From assembly GCF_014334115.1 (NCBI RefSeq), contig NZ_CP060494.1:558001-622000 (forward strand): 64,000 bases of DNA. The letters are read 5' to 3'. The position numbers and the translations under genes were made by a program. Shown one piece after another: positions 29,235 to 37,767 of the stretch. A model generated the notes under the pieces. The model had not been told where the DNA came from. It searched no databases and was given only the letters and a program-made list of their open reading frames with translations. Every line of letters starts with the position of its first letter. The stretch's first letter is position 1. This DNA is from Sphingosinithalassobacter sp. CS137 (GTDB taxonomy: Bacteria > Pseudomonadota > Alphaproteobacteria > Sphingomonadales > Sphingomonadaceae).

Positions 29235-30777
29235 GGAGCGCGACCTGGCGCTCAAATGGTCGAACCGGGTCAGTTTGACGCCCCGGATTCTGGCGGTGAA
29301 CATCTTTGCCCTCGCGCTGCTCGCAGGCGGCTTCTCCTATCTCGACAGCTTTCGTAGCCGGATCGTCGACAGCCGCGTCGCGCAGGCAAGCCGAGAGGTG
29401 CGGCTGATCGCGCAGGCGCTCGCGTCGGCCACTCCCGAGCGTCGTGACCTGCTGGTCCTGAGCCTGGCGCGCGACACCGGCTCGCGCATCCGGCTGTTCG
29501 ACGAGGAGGGACGCCTGATCTCCGACAGCAGGGCGCTCGGCCTGCGCAATGTCGTGCTGCGCGATCCCGACAAGGATCCGTGGAACCAGTCGGTCGCACG
29601 CTTTCTGGACGCGATGATCGACACTGTCGCCGGTGCCGAACGTGCGCCGCTCTATCGCGAACGCGATCCCGAACATGGGCTGGAATGGCCGGACGTGCGC
29701 ACCGCGCGCGTGACGCACGGAACCCCGGCGACCGTCTGGCGCGCGCCCGACCGCACGCCGGTGATCACCGCCGCTGCGCCGATCACGCAGCTCGGCGCGG
29801 TGATGACGACAGTGAACGCGCGCGACATAACGACTACCGTACGCGCAGAGCGCTATCGGCTGGGCGTCGTTCTCGCGATCGTTTCGATCGTCTCGATCCT
29901 GCTGTCACTGTTTCTCGCACGGACGATCGTGAAGCCGCTGCGGCATCTGGCGCGCGCCGCGATCCGAGTGCGGCTGGGACGCGCGCGCGAAGTGACGGTG
30001 CCGCGGCTGCCGACGCGACGCGACGAGATCGGCCTGCTGGCCCGGGCCATATCGGACATGAGCGGTGCGCTGCGGGCCCGGATCGATGCGACAGAGGCAT
30101 TCGCCGCGGACGTGACCCACGAGCTGAAGAATCCGCTCGCCTCACTGCGGTCGGCAGTCGAGGGGCTGGGCAACGTCAAGGATCCCGCGCTTCAGGAACG
30201 GCTGATCGCGATCGTCCGCGACGACGTCCATCGGCTCGACCGGCTGATCACGGATATTTCCGAAGCCTCCCGCCTAGACGCGCAGCTGAGCCGCGCGACG
30301 TTCGAGCCGGTCGATATCGACGCCTTGCTCGCAGCGCTAATCGCGCAACGCCAATCACGCAGCGTGCCGAACGATGTCCGAATTCGCTTCGATCGCGTCG
30401 GCGCCGGCGGATTCGAGGTGCTCGGCGAAGGCGCTCGTCTGGAGCGCGTGTTCGAGAATCTGGTCGAGAACGCGATCTCCTTTTCGCCGGAGGGCGGCCT
30501 CATCACGCTGTCGCTGCGCGCCGAAGGCGACATGCTGGTCGTCCGCGTCGAGGATGAAGGTCCGGGCGTCCCCGAAGAGGCGCGCGAGGCGATCTTTCGT
30601 CGCTTCCATTCGGTGCGGCCGCAGAGCGAGGCATTCGGCCAGCACTCCGGGCTGGGGCTTGCCATCGCCCGCACGATTGTCGAAGGGCACCAGGGGAGTA
30701 TCGCCGTCGAATCGCGAGAGGACCGGCTGAGCGGAGCACGTTTCGTCGTCCGGCTGCCGCTCGCGAACCGGCGCTGA
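29203..30777 (+). CDS. chvG: ChvG-type sensor histidine kinase
   Basis: 524 residues from the chosen ATG. TM1 is about residues 30-50 ([19 protein letters not shown]). A periplasmic sensor region of about 180 residues precedes TM2 ([20 protein letters not shown]) and a HAMP domain. H306 lies in [14 protein letters not shown], followed by [21 protein letters not shown] and [15 protein letters not shown]. The start is uncertain. ATG 29203 overlaps chvI by 32 bases, GTG 29146 lies further inside chvI, and the only well-spaced GAGGAG in the junction precedes a CTG at 29245. In rhizobia ChvG is held in check by the periplasmic repressor ExoR; no exoR-like gene is visible here. Confidence 0.92.
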   Translation: MAPATASRRNEERDLALKWSNRVSLTPRILAVNIFALALLAGGFSYLDSFRSRIVDSRVAQASREVRLIAQALASATPERRDLLVLSLARDTGSRIRLFDEEGRLISDSRALGLRNVVLRDPDKDPWNQSVARFLDAMIDTVAGAERAPLYRERDPEHGLEWPDVRTARVTHGTPATVWRAPDRTPVITAAAPITQLGAVMTTVNARDITTTVRAERYRLGVVLAIVSIVSILLSLFLARTIVKPLRHLARAAIRVRLGRAREVTVPRLPTRRDEIGLLARAISDMSGALRARIDATEAFAADVTHELKNPLASLRSAVEGLGNVKDPALQERLIAIVRDDVHRLDRLITDISEASRLDAQLSRATFEPVDIDALLAALIAQRQSRSVPNDVRIRFDRVGAGGFEVLGEGARLERVFENLVENAISFSPEGGLITLSLRAEGDMLVVRVEDEGPGVPEEAREAIFRRFHSVRPQSEAFGQHSGLGLAIARTIVEGHQGSIAVESREDRLSGARFVVRLPLANRR

Positions 30778-30791
30778 ACCGGGAATGCCAT

Positions 30792-31220
30792 GTGGCTGAA
30801 ATATCGTCCGAAACGCTCCATGCCTCTTGCGTCGCGATCGGCGGCCGTGCTGTGCTGATCGAAGGCTCTTCGGGCGAGGGCAAATCCGATCTCGCGCTGC
30901 GTCTGATCGACCGCGGTGCGGCACTGGTGTCCGACGACTATACTCTGTGCCGGCGCGATGCGGGTATCCTGCTCGCCTCGCCGCCGCCGACGATCGCAGG
31001 GAAGATCGAAGTGCGCGGCATCGGCATCGTCGAAATGCCGCACGTCGAACACTGCCCCGTCGCCCTTCTGGTGACGATCCTCGACACGCCGCCCCGACTG
31101 CCGGAGGGCTCCAGCACGCGCCGGATCGCGGGCATCGATGTGCCCGAACTCGCCCTGCCTGCGCTCGAGGCCTCCGCGCCGATCAAGGTCGAGATCGCGC
31201 TCAGGACGTTGGCGGCATGA
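30792..31220 (+). CDS. hprK: HPr kinase/phosphorylase, short alphaproteobacterial form
   Basis: 142 residues covering only the catalytic C-terminal domain, as in alphaproteobacteria; Firmicutes enzymes are about 310 residues. The Walker A motif is EGSSGEGKSDLALRLI, followed by GAALVSDDYTL with catalytic acidic residues and EVRGIGIVEMPHV. It phosphorylates or dephosphorylates HPr on serine, here presumably S48 of the protein encoded four genes downstream (inference). A GTG start; its stop overlaps rapZ by 4 bases. Confidence 0.92.
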   Translation: MAEISSETLHASCVAIGGRAVLIEGSSGEGKSDLALRLIDRGAALVSDDYTLCRRDAGILLASPPPTIAGKIEVRGIGIVEMPHVEHCPVALLVTILDTPPRLPEGSSTRRIAGIDVPELALPALEASAPIKVEIALRTLAA

Positions 31221-32134
31221 GCCGGCAATCCCGCAAGAGCATCCTGCTGGTGACCGGATTGTCGGGCGCGGGGAAATCAACCGTGCTGCGCACGCTGGAG
31301 GACCTCGGCTGGGAAGTCGTCGACAATCTCCCGCTGCTGCTGCTGAACCGGCTGCTCGACACGGCGCTTCCCGAGGGCAGCGATGGCGACGAGCGGCCGC
31401 TGGCGCTCGGAATCGGAACCCGCACCCGCGGCTTCGATCCGGAGAGCATCGTGCGACGCATCAAGAAGCTCCAGGAAGAGCATGGCCACGGCGTCGGCAC
31501 GCTGTTCCTCGAATGCTCGGGCGCCGAGCTCGAACGCCGCTATTCGGAGACACGCCGGCGCCATCCGCTGGCGCAGGACCGCCCGGCGAGCGACGGCATC
31601 GCCCGCGAGCGCGAGCTGCTGCTGCCGCTCAGGCGGTGGTCGAACCGGCTGATCGACACTACCAACCTGACGTCCAACGAACTCGCGCAGCAGATCCGCA
31701 CGACCTTTTCCGAGGATGCGATCGGCACGACGCTGTCGATCGTCTCGTTCGGCTTTGCACGGGGGCTACCGCGCAACGCCGATCTGGTGTTCGACATGCG
31801 CTTCCTGCGCAATCCGCATTGGGTCGATTCGCTGCGTCCGGGCACCGGCAAGGATGCGTCGGTCGCGGACTATGTGATCGCCGATCCCGCGTACCCGCCC
31901 GCCCTCGATCAGATCGAATCGCTGCTGCGCTTGCTGATCCCCCGCTATGATGCCGAGGGGAAGGCATATGTGACCGTGGCGTTCGGCTGTACCGGCGGGA
32001 GACATCGTTCGGTGCATGTCGCCGAGGAGATGGCGCAGCGGTTGCGCGCGGCCGGATTTTCGCCCACGGTCACGCATCGCGATCTGCAGACCGCCCCGCA
32101 GGACTCGCTCGAAGGGCGTCCGCAGGCGGGGTGA
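31217..32134 (+). CDS. rapZ: RapZ-family nucleotide-binding protein
   Basis: 305 residues. N-terminal P-loop ILLVTGLSGAGKSTVLRTLE, Walker-B-like region near LFLECSGAELERRY, and the C-terminal GCTGGRHRSVHVAEEMAQRL. In E. coli RapZ is the RNase E adapter controlling glmS through the GlmZ sRNA; whether that RNA role holds in this lineage is unknown. The ATG overlaps hprK (ATGA) and it lies inside the PTS regulatory cluster, as is common in proteobacteria. Confidence 0.94.
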   Translation: MSRQSRKSILLVTGLSGAGKSTVLRTLEDLGWEVVDNLPLLLLNRLLDTALPEGSDGDERPLALGIGTRTRGFDPESIVRRIKKLQEEHGHGVGTLFLECSGAELERRYSETRRRHPLAQDRPASDGIARERELLLPLRRWSNRLIDTTNLTSNELAQQIRTTFSEDAIGTTLSIVSFGFARGLPRNADLVFDMRFLRNPHWVDSLRPGTGKDASVADYVIADPAYPPALDQIESLLRLLIPRYDAEGKAYVTVAFGCTGGRHRSVHVAEEMAQRLRAAGFSPTVTHRDLQTAPQDSLEGRPQAG

Positions 32135-32150
32135 ACGGGATGAATTCTGA

Positions 32151-32558
32151 ATGATCGGATTGGTACTCGTGACCCATGGCCGGCTGGCGGAGGAATTCGT
32201 CGTCGCCATGGAACATGTGGTCGGCAAGCAGGAGGCGATCGCCACGATCTGCATCGGCCCCGAGGATGACATGGAGGAGCGGCGCAGCGACATCGCGGCA
32301 GCGATCCAGAAGGTCGACACCGGGCGCGGCGTGGTGCTGTTGACCGACCTGTTCGGCGGCACGCCTTCGAACCTTGCCATCTCGCTGATGGAGACGGGCA
32401 AGGTCGAAGTGATCGCCGGAATCAACCTGCCGATGCTGATCCGGCTGGGCGGCGCCCGTAAGACGATGAAGGTCACCGAGGCGGTCGCCGCGGCCCGCGA
32501 GGCAGGCAGGAAATATATCACCGTCGCCTCCGAAGTGCTCGGGGAAGCCGCCGCGTGA
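32151..32558 (+). CDS. PTS EIIA component of the mannose (ManX) type
   Basis: 135 residues. Phosphorylatable H9 in LVLVTHGRLAEEF, then LLTDLFGGTPSNLA and INLPMLIRL, typical of the EIIA-Man fold. No EIIB, EIIC or EIID gene accompanies it, so it probably has a regulatory rather than transport role, receiving phosphate from the HPr encoded next. It overlaps the HPr gene by 4 bases (GTGA). Confidence 0.93.
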   Translation: MIGLVLVTHGRLAEEFVVAMEHVVGKQEAIATICIGPEDDMEERRSDIAAAIQKVDTGRGVVLLTDLFGGTPSNLAISLMETGKVEVIAGINLPMLIRLGGARKTMKVTEAVAAAREAGRKYITVASEVLGEAAA

Positions 32559-32827
32559 CCGTCGCGCGCCGGACGGTCCGGATCGAGAACCGCAGGGGCC
32601 TGCATGCCCGCGCCAGCGCCAAGTTCGTCACGCTCGCTTCGGCCCAGCCGGTGGCGCTGACGGTCGAGAAGGACGGCACGGCCGTGACCGCGACGTCGAT
32701 CATGGGGCTGATGATGCTGGGCGCTGCCAAGGGCGATTCGATCGTCATTCATGCCGAGGGCGACGGCGCCGAGGCGGCAGTGGACGCACTGGCGCAGCTC
32801 GTCCAGGATCGCTTCGGCGAGGATTGA
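32555..32827 (+). CDS. HPr phosphocarrier protein
   Basis: 90 residues. H17 in RRGLHARASAKFV accepts phosphate from enzyme I, and S48 in TSIMGLMMLGAAKG is the site used by HPr kinase, whose gene lies upstream. A GTG start overlapping the EIIA stop. Enzyme I is not in the window, although gene order in relatives often puts it nearby. Confidence 0.95.
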   Translation: MTVARRTVRIENRRGLHARASAKFVTLASAQPVALTVEKDGTAVTATSIMGLMMLGAAKGDSIVIHAEGDGAEAAVDALAQLVQDRFGED

Positions 32828-32882
32828 AGCCGGCGCGGCCGCCCATTGCGGCAACCGCCCCCCCAGCCAAGAGCCATTTCCG

Positions 32883-33683
32883 ATGCCGCGCAGCATAACC
32901 GCCTTTTCCAATCCGCTGGTCAAGCATGTCCGCCAGCTGCGCGAGAAGCGGCACCGGCGCGAGGTGGGGCAGTTCCTGGCCGAAGGGCTGCGCATCCTTA
33001 CCGAAGCGCGCGAAGCCGGCCGGCTGCCCGAGCATCTCTTCTACGCCGGCGACATGGCGGGCCACCCGCTGGTGACGGCGCTGGTCGAGGCGACCGAGGC
33101 GGCGGGCGGCGAGGCAATCGAGACGACGGCCGACATCCTTTCCAAGCTCTCGGGCAAGGACAATCCGGGCGCGGTCGTCGGCGTCTATGCCGAGTTCGCG
33201 GTGGCGCTCGGGCAGATCGACCGGCATCGGGCACCGATCTGGCTGGTCGCCGAGCGGCTGCGCGATCCGGGCAACCTCGGGACGATCCTGCGGACCGCGG
33301 ACGCGGTGGGCGCCGGCGGGCTGATCCTGATCGGCGAATGTGTCGATCCCTTTTCGGTCGAGGCGGTGCGGGCCAGCATGGGCGCGCTGTTCACCGTGCC
33401 GGTCGCCCGTACCGAATGGGCGGCGTTCGAGGCATGGCTGCGCTCCGGGCCGGGGCAACTCGTCGGCCTGAGCCTCGATACCGAATTCGACTATCAGGCG
33501 CCGCGCTACGAAGCCCCCACATTCCTCCTGACCGGCAACGAGGCGCAGGGCATGCCCGACGCGATGGCAGCGGCATGCGACCTGCTGGTCAAGATCCCGA
33601 TGCTCGGCAAGGCCGACAGCCTGAACGCCGCGGTCGCTACCGCAGTGATGGCCTATGAGGTGCTGAACCAGCGGCGACGCTGA
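32883..33683 (+). CDS. TrmH/SpoU-family RNA 2'-O-methyltransferase
   Basis: 266 residues. An N-terminal RNA-binding domain (SITAFSNPLVKHVRQLREKR, VGQFLAEGLRILTEA) precedes the knotted SPOUT domain with LRDPGNLGTILRTADAVGAGG, FLLTGNEAQGMPDAM and KIPMLGKADSLNAAVATAV. These three motifs hold the catalytic arginine and asparagine and the SAM-binding knot. It probably modifies rRNA ribose; the site is not assignable. It lies 55 bases after the HPr gene. Confidence 0.93.
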   Translation: MPRSITAFSNPLVKHVRQLREKRHRREVGQFLAEGLRILTEAREAGRLPEHLFYAGDMAGHPLVTALVEATEAAGGEAIETTADILSKLSGKDNPGAVVGVYAEFAVALGQIDRHRAPIWLVAERLRDPGNLGTILRTADAVGAGGLILIGECVDPFSVEAVRASMGALFTVPVARTEWAAFEAWLRSGPGQLVGLSLDTEFDYQAPRYEAPTFLLTGNEAQGMPDAMAAACDLLVKIPMLGKADSLNAAVATAVMAYEVLNQRRR

Positions 33684-33742
33684 TCCGGCAAGCCGGCGTT
33701 CAGCCGGGCGGTGCGACCAGTGGCTCGAAGGGAGACACCGTG

Positions 33743-34462
33743 ATGCGTACCATGTTGACGATCGCCGCCGCCGCGCTGGCCTGCACCGCAGCCGTTTCGG
33801 CGCATGCCCAGGAGCGGCGCGGCGACGGCTATCGGGCACTGGGCACCGAGCCGTTCTGGTCGGTGACGATCGACGCGCGGACGATGCGGTTCGATGCGCC
33901 GGGCCGGCGTCCGGTGACGGTCGCCAAGCCGCGGCCGATCATCGGGATCAACGGCACCCGCTACGAAACCCCGCAGATGACCATCGACGTCACGCACATC
34001 CCCTGCAACGACGGGATGAGCGACCGGCGCTATCCCGACACGGTGACGGTGCGCACCGGCCGGATGCACTGGCGCGGCTGCGGCGGGACGCCGCGCGCCG
34101 GGCACGACCGCTCGGCGATCATCGACGGCACGTGGCGCGTCGAAGCGATCGACGGCCGGCCGCTGCGCGGACCCGAGGCGACGCTGCGCTTCGAGCAGGG
34201 CCGCGTCACCGGCACCGGCGGCTGCAACCGGCTTTCGGGCAGCTTCCGCTTCGACGGCGGCCGGCTGAACATCGGCCGGCTGAACCAGACCCGGATGGCC
34301 TGCCCCGGCCCGGCGATGCGGCAGGAAGCCGCGATCGTCGAGATCCTGGGCCAGTCGCTGAGCGTCACCACCAACCGCGCCGAGAAGCTGGTGATGACCG
34401 CGCGCGACGGACGCCGGATCGTGCTGGCGCCCGAGGCCCCTGCCCCGCGCCCGCGCCGCTGA
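33743..34462 (+). CDS. Exported META-domain protein
   Basis: 239 residues with a signal peptide (MMRTMLTIAAAALACTAAVS, cleavage near AHAQER). Residues about 30-125 resemble the COG3650-type domain often found before META (GYRALGTEPFWSVTI, CRGCGG-type cysteines in HWRGCGG). Residues about 130-230 are a META domain (IDGTWRVEAIDGRPL, GTGGCNRLSGSF, RMACPGPAMRQE). META domains occur in stress-related outer-membrane lipoproteins such as HslJ. GGGAG precedes GTG 33740 and ATG 33743; either is plausible. The convergent rmuC stop is 3 bases away. Confidence 0.88.
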   Translation: MRTMLTIAAAALACTAAVSAHAQERRGDGYRALGTEPFWSVTIDARTMRFDAPGRRPVTVAKPRPIIGINGTRYETPQMTIDVTHIPCNDGMSDRRYPDTVTVRTGRMHWRGCGGTPRAGHDRSAIIDGTWRVEAIDGRPLRGPEATLRFEQGRVTGTGGCNRLSGSFRFDGGRLNIGRLNQTRMACPGPAMRQEAAIVEILGQSLSVTTNRAEKLVMTARDGRRIVLAPEAPAPRPRR

Positions 34463-34465
34463 CTC

Positions 34466-35749
34466 CTACTCCGCAGCCCGCGAAGCCTCGTCGCCGTCAC
34501 CAGCGGGGGCGAGCTTCGTCAGCGGGCGCGGCGTGGTTTCGACGACCGGCAGCGCCTCGATCCGCTTGGCGCCGGTCGCGACTTCCAGCGCCTCGAACCG
34601 CTGGGCCTGAGTGAACACCTGGCTCTCGAGGCTGCCGACCATCGCATTATAGGCGTTGCCGGCGAGTTCGAGATTGCGGCCCAGCTTGGTGACGTGGCTG
34701 CCCATCGTCGCCAGCCGCGAATGCAGCTCCTTGCCGAGCGCGGCGATCTCGGCGGCCTGTTCGGCGATCTTCTCCTGCCGCCAGACGCTGGCGACGGTGC
34801 GCGCGATCGCGACCAGATTGGTCGGCGTGGCGAGCAGCACGCGGCGCTCGAACGCCCATTCCCACAGCGCCTCGTCCTGCTCGAGCGCGGCGGTGAGGAA
34901 GTGTTCGCCGGGAATGTAGAGGATCACATAGTCGGCCGCGTCGCCGAACCGCTCCCAATAGCTTTTAGAGCCGAGCTGCTGGGCATGGTTGCGGATCGCG
35001 CCGGCATGCGCCTTGAGGTGTGCGCGGCGCGCCTCGTCATCGACTTCCTCGCTGGCGTCGAGATAGGCGTTGAGCGAGCATTTGGCGTCGATGATGAGCT
35101 TGCGCCCGCCGGGCAGGTTGACGACGACGTCGGGGCGCAGCCGCCCGTCCTCGGTATCTACCGAAACCTCGGTGCGGAAATCGACATGGGCGCTGAGCCC
35201 GGCATGTTCGAGGACGTTCTTGAGGCTCTGCTCGCCCCAGCGCCCGCGCGCCTTGGGGCTCGAACGGAGCGCATTGACCAGCCGCGCGGTCTCGTCGCGG
35301 ACCTGGGTATGGCCGAGATGAAGCGTCTTCACGGCTTCGCGCAGCTCGCGATAGCTGCCCTCGCGCTCCTTCTCGACGCGAGTCAGCCCGTCCTCGTAGC
35401 GCTTGAGCGTCTCGCGCACCGGATCGAGCAGCGCCTTGAGCTTTTCCTCGCTCTTCTCGCCCGCCTGGTTGAACCGCTGATCGGCACGCTCGAGGAAATT
35501 CTTCTGCGCTTCGCCGAGCACGCGCGTGGCGAGTTCGGCAAAGCGCGCCTCCATGCCGGTCGTTTCCGCCTTGAGCGTCGCGAGATCGGTCTGCGCGCGG
35601 CCAAGATCGGCGGCGGCGGCGCGGAACTCGCCTTCCCATTTGTCGCGCTCGACCCGCATCTTCGCTTCGCCGCGGCTGCCGAGGAACCAGCCGAGCGCAA
35701 GGCCGAGCAGCAGCGCGCCGGCGACGATCAGGACGGTTTCAAAACCCAC
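34466..35749 (-). CDS. rmuC: DNA recombination protein RmuC
   Basis: 427 residues. One N-terminal membrane segment (TVLIVAGALLLGLALGWFLG), a coiled-coil region of about residues 30-140 rich in alanine, glutamate and arginine, and the RmuC nuclease-like domain (about residues 165-350) with GRWGEQSLKNVLEHAGL, RPDVVVNLPGGRKLIIDAKC and VILYIPGEHFLTAAL. RmuC limits rearrangement at inverted repeats. The start GTG at 35749 has GGGAG 7 bases upstream. It is divergent from the copper-binding protein gene. Confidence 0.95.
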   Translation of the reverse strand: MGFETVLIVAGALLLGLALGWFLGSRGEAKMRVERDKWEGEFRAAAADLGRAQTDLATLKAETTGMEARFAELATRVLGEAQKNFLERADQRFNQAGEKSEEKLKALLDPVRETLKRYEDGLTRVEKEREGSYRELREAVKTLHLGHTQVRDETARLVNALRSSPKARGRWGEQSLKNVLEHAGLSAHVDFRTEVSVDTEDGRLRPDVVVNLPGGRKLIIDAKCSLNAYLDASEEVDDEARRAHLKAHAGAIRNHAQQLGSKSYWERFGDAADYVILYIPGEHFLTAALEQDEALWEWAFERRVLLATPTNLVAIARTVASVWRQEKIAEQAAEIAALGKELHSRLATMGSHVTKLGRNLELAGNAYNAMVGSLESQVFTQAQRFEALEVATGAKRIEALPVVETTPRPLTKLAPAGDGDEASRAAE

Positions 35750-35888
35750 GCAAATCTCCCGAAGGTCTCACTAAGGTCGCACCTCCGCGCGCGGACGCGC
35801 CCCTGCGCGCGCCCGCGCGAGAGAGCACAGGATAATGGGAACATAGCTGGAACGATGCGTGTAGGACAGCCCTTTCTGCGCACACGCC

Positions 35889-35914
35889 GGAACTCGCCTC
35901 GGAACGCCTCCGTT
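35889..35914 (+). promoter_or_regulatory. EcfG-type general stress promoter
   Basis: GGAAC (35889-35893), a 17-base spacer and CGTT (35911-35914) match the alphaproteobacterial EcfG consensus GGAAC-N16/17-CGTT exactly. The predicted start of transcription is near 35921, about 30 bases before the ATG of the cysteine-rich protein. It lies in the 202-base gap between rmuC and that gene. Confidence 0.75.
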
Positions 35915-35951
35915 GGGAGCACGACAAACCCCTGAGCAAGGAGAGAAAGCG

Positions 35952-36338
35952 ATGTCGATCGCCGAAATGATCAAGGCCCATCCCGATGTGGCGGGCAATC
36001 TGAACGAGCCGCTAGCGACGGCGGTACGCCACGCGATGTTCTGCGCCGCCATCTGCAACAGCTGCGCCGATGCGTGCGTGGCCGAGGAAATGGACATGCG
36101 GCGGTGCATCCGCCTCTGCCTCGACTGTTCGGACGTCTGCACCGCGACCTACCGGATCGCGACCCGGCGGACAGCGAGCAACGAGGAACTCATCCAGGCG
36201 ACGCTGCGCCTCTGCATCCAGGCGTGCGAGACCTGCGCGGCGGAGTGCGAGAAGCACGACAACGACCATTGCCGCCGCTGCGCGCAGATGTGCCGCGAAT
36301 GCGCCCGCGACTGCAGGGCCGCGCTGGAGACGTTCTGA
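35952..36338 (+). CDS. Four-helix-bundle copper-binding (DUF326) protein
   Basis: 128 residues with 17 cysteines and no signal peptide, so cytosolic. Cysteines are spaced along helices as CxxxC and CxxC pairs (FCAAICNSCADAC, RCIRLCLDCSDVC, LCIQACETCAAEC, HCRRCAQMCRECARDC), which is the pattern of DUF326 and Csp-type copper storage proteins that line a helical bundle with thiols. AAGGAG lies 8 bases before the ATG. An EcfG-type promoter is directly upstream, so induction in stress or stationary phase is predicted. It is followed by a hairpin and the convergent def gene. Copper binding is inferred from family. Confidence 0.92.
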   Translation: MSIAEMIKAHPDVAGNLNEPLATAVRHAMFCAAICNSCADACVAEEMDMRRCIRLCLDCSDVCTATYRIATRRTASNEELIQATLRLCIQACETCAAECEKHDNDHCRRCAQMCRECARDCRAALETF

Positions 36339-36348
36339 CCGGAAATGG

Positions 36349-36379
36349 AGGGCCGGTGTCGGGACCGACGGCCGGCCCT
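36349..36379. terminator. Bidirectional hairpin between the copper protein gene and def
   Basis: AGGGCCGG pairs with CCGGCCCT, and an inner GTCGG pairs with CCGAC around a 2-base centre, with a small asymmetric bulge. It sits between convergent stops at 36338 and 36385. Confidence 0.65.
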
Positions 36380-36384
36380 TCGGC

Positions 36385-36912
36385 TCAAGCCGCGGCCTTG
36401 CGGGCCTTTTCGAGCTTTTTCAGGATCATCTGGCGCTTGAGGCGCGAGAGATGGTCGATGAAGACGATGCCTTCGAGATGGTCCATCTCGTGCTGGATGC
36501 AGGTGGCGAACAGGCCTTCGAAGATCTCGTCATGCGCCTCGCCCTGCGCGTCGAGCCACTTCACGCGGCAGCGGGCGGGACGATCGACGTCGGCGAACTG
36601 ATCGGGGACCGAGAGGCACCCCTCGGTATAAGTCGACATCTCTTCGGCGGGATCGAGAATCTCGGGATTGATGAAGACGCGCGGGTCGCGGATCGGCTTG
36701 CCTTCCTCGTCCTCTTCCTCCTGCAGATCCATCACGACGATCCGCTTGGGCACGCCGACCTGAATCGCGGCGAGGCCGATGCCGGGCGCGGCGTACATCG
36801 TATCGAACATGTCGTCGATCAGCTTGCGGACATCGTCGTCCACCGTTTCGACGGGAGTCGAGACGGTCTTCAGACGGGGATCGGGCACTTCGAGGATGGG
36901 TAGGATCGCCAT
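36385..36912 (-). CDS. def: Peptide deformylase
   Basis: Removes the N-formyl group from nascent proteins; 175 residues. The three motifs are [17 protein letters not shown] with the metal-ligand cysteine, and QHEMDHLEG with two metal-ligand histidines and the catalytic glutamate. In many bacteria def is directly followed by fmt. Here fmt is about 900 bases away on the other strand, with recR in between. Confidence 0.98.
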   Translation of the reverse strand: MAILPILEVPDPRLKTVSTPVETVDDDVRKLIDDMFDTMYAAPGIGLAAIQVGVPKRIVVMDLQEEEDEEGKPIRDPRVFINPEILDPAEEMSTYTEGCLSVPDQFADVDRPARCRVKWLDAQGEAHDEIFEGLFATCIQHEMDHLEGIVFIDHLSRLKRQMILKKLEKARKAAA

Positions 36913-37012
36913 GCCCGCGATTTAAGGACTTAGTCGCGGCGAATCAATCGGTGCCGCCTGCAAGGCGGCGAGGCGGGCGCGGTCGAGTCCAGATGGCGCT
37001 ATGTGTGCGGCA

Positions 37013-37036
37013 CGTCCCTCGCCTTCGCTCGGGACG
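37013..37036. repeat. Small inverted repeat between recR and def
   Basis: CGTCCC and GGGACG form a 6-base-pair stem around a 12-base loop within the 165-base gap. The surrounding sequence (36950-37070) has unusual short GC-rich repeats and no recognisable gene. It may be a dispersed intergenic element or a terminator after recR. Confidence 0.3.
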
Positions 37037-37077
37037 GACGAGGTTCCGCTCCGCTCCAGGCAGGGCCGCGCCTTGCC

Positions 37078-37674
37078 TCAGACGACCGGGCGGCGCGCGC
37101 GGAGCGCCTGGGCGAGCGTGCCTTCGTCGAGATAGTCGAGCTCGCCCCCCACCGGCAGGCCATGGGCGAGTTGCGTGACGCGCACCGGATAGCTCTCGAT
37201 CCGCTCGGCGATGTAATGCGCGGTGGTCTGGCCCTCCAGCGTCGCGTTCATCGCGAGGACGACTTCGTCGATGCCGCCGGCGGCGATGCGGCGGACGAGG
37301 CCGTCGATCGCGAGATCCTCCGGCCGTACGCCGTCGAGCGCCGAGAGCCGGCCGCCGAGCACATGGAACTTGCCGGGGAACAGCCGCGAGCGATCGAGCG
37401 CCCAGAGATCGGCGACTTCCTCGACCACGCAGAGCGCCCGCCCCTCGCGCCGCGGATCGGCGCAGATGCCGCAGGGATCGGTGGTGTCGACATTGCCGCA
37501 GATCGAACAGGTGGCGAGCTTTTCCGAAACCGCCCCCAGCGCGGCGAGCAGCGGCTCGAGCGCCGTCTCGCGCTTCTTGAGCAAGTGCAGCACCGCGCGG
37601 CGCGCCGAGCGGGGGCCGAGGCCGGGCAGTCGGGAAAGCGCCTGGGTGAGCGCGTCGATTTCAGGAGAGGCCAT
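37078..37674 (-). CDS. recR: Recombination mediator RecR
   Basis: 198 residues. An N-terminal helix-hairpin-helix ([19 protein letters not shown]), a zinc finger with CSIC and CGIC, and a Toprim domain ([16 protein letters not shown] to [17 protein letters not shown]). It works with RecF and RecO to load RecA on gapped DNA. It usually lies beside dnaX and an YbaB-family gene; neither is next to it here. The ATG at 37674 follows the first ATG with family similarity. Confidence 0.97.
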   Translation of the reverse strand: MASPEIDALTQALSRLPGLGPRSARRAVLHLLKKRETALEPLLAALGAVSEKLATCSICGNVDTTDPCGICADPRREGRALCVVEEVADLWALDRSRLFPGKFHVLGGRLSALDGVRPEDLAIDGLVRRIAAGGIDEVVLAMNATLEGQTTAHYIAERIESYPVRVTQLAHGLPVGGELDYLDEGTLAQALRARRPVV

Positions 37675-37767
37675 GGCCGGGAGATAGGAGTTTCGCGCGG
37701 CGAAGGGAATTGACCACGAAGCGATGCCGGGTTGCGAACCCTCCCTTCCGCCGCATAGGCACGCGCC

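Noticed and set aside
29231..29278. A 15-codon frame starting with ATG at the chvI stop, preceded by GGAGGA
   Set aside because: The ribosome-binding site is only 1 base from the ATG, and the frame runs through the conserved start of ChvG in another phase.
35838..35853. Two further GGAAC motifs upstream of the copper protein gene
   Set aside because: Neither is followed at 16-17 bases by CGTT, unlike the copy at 35889.
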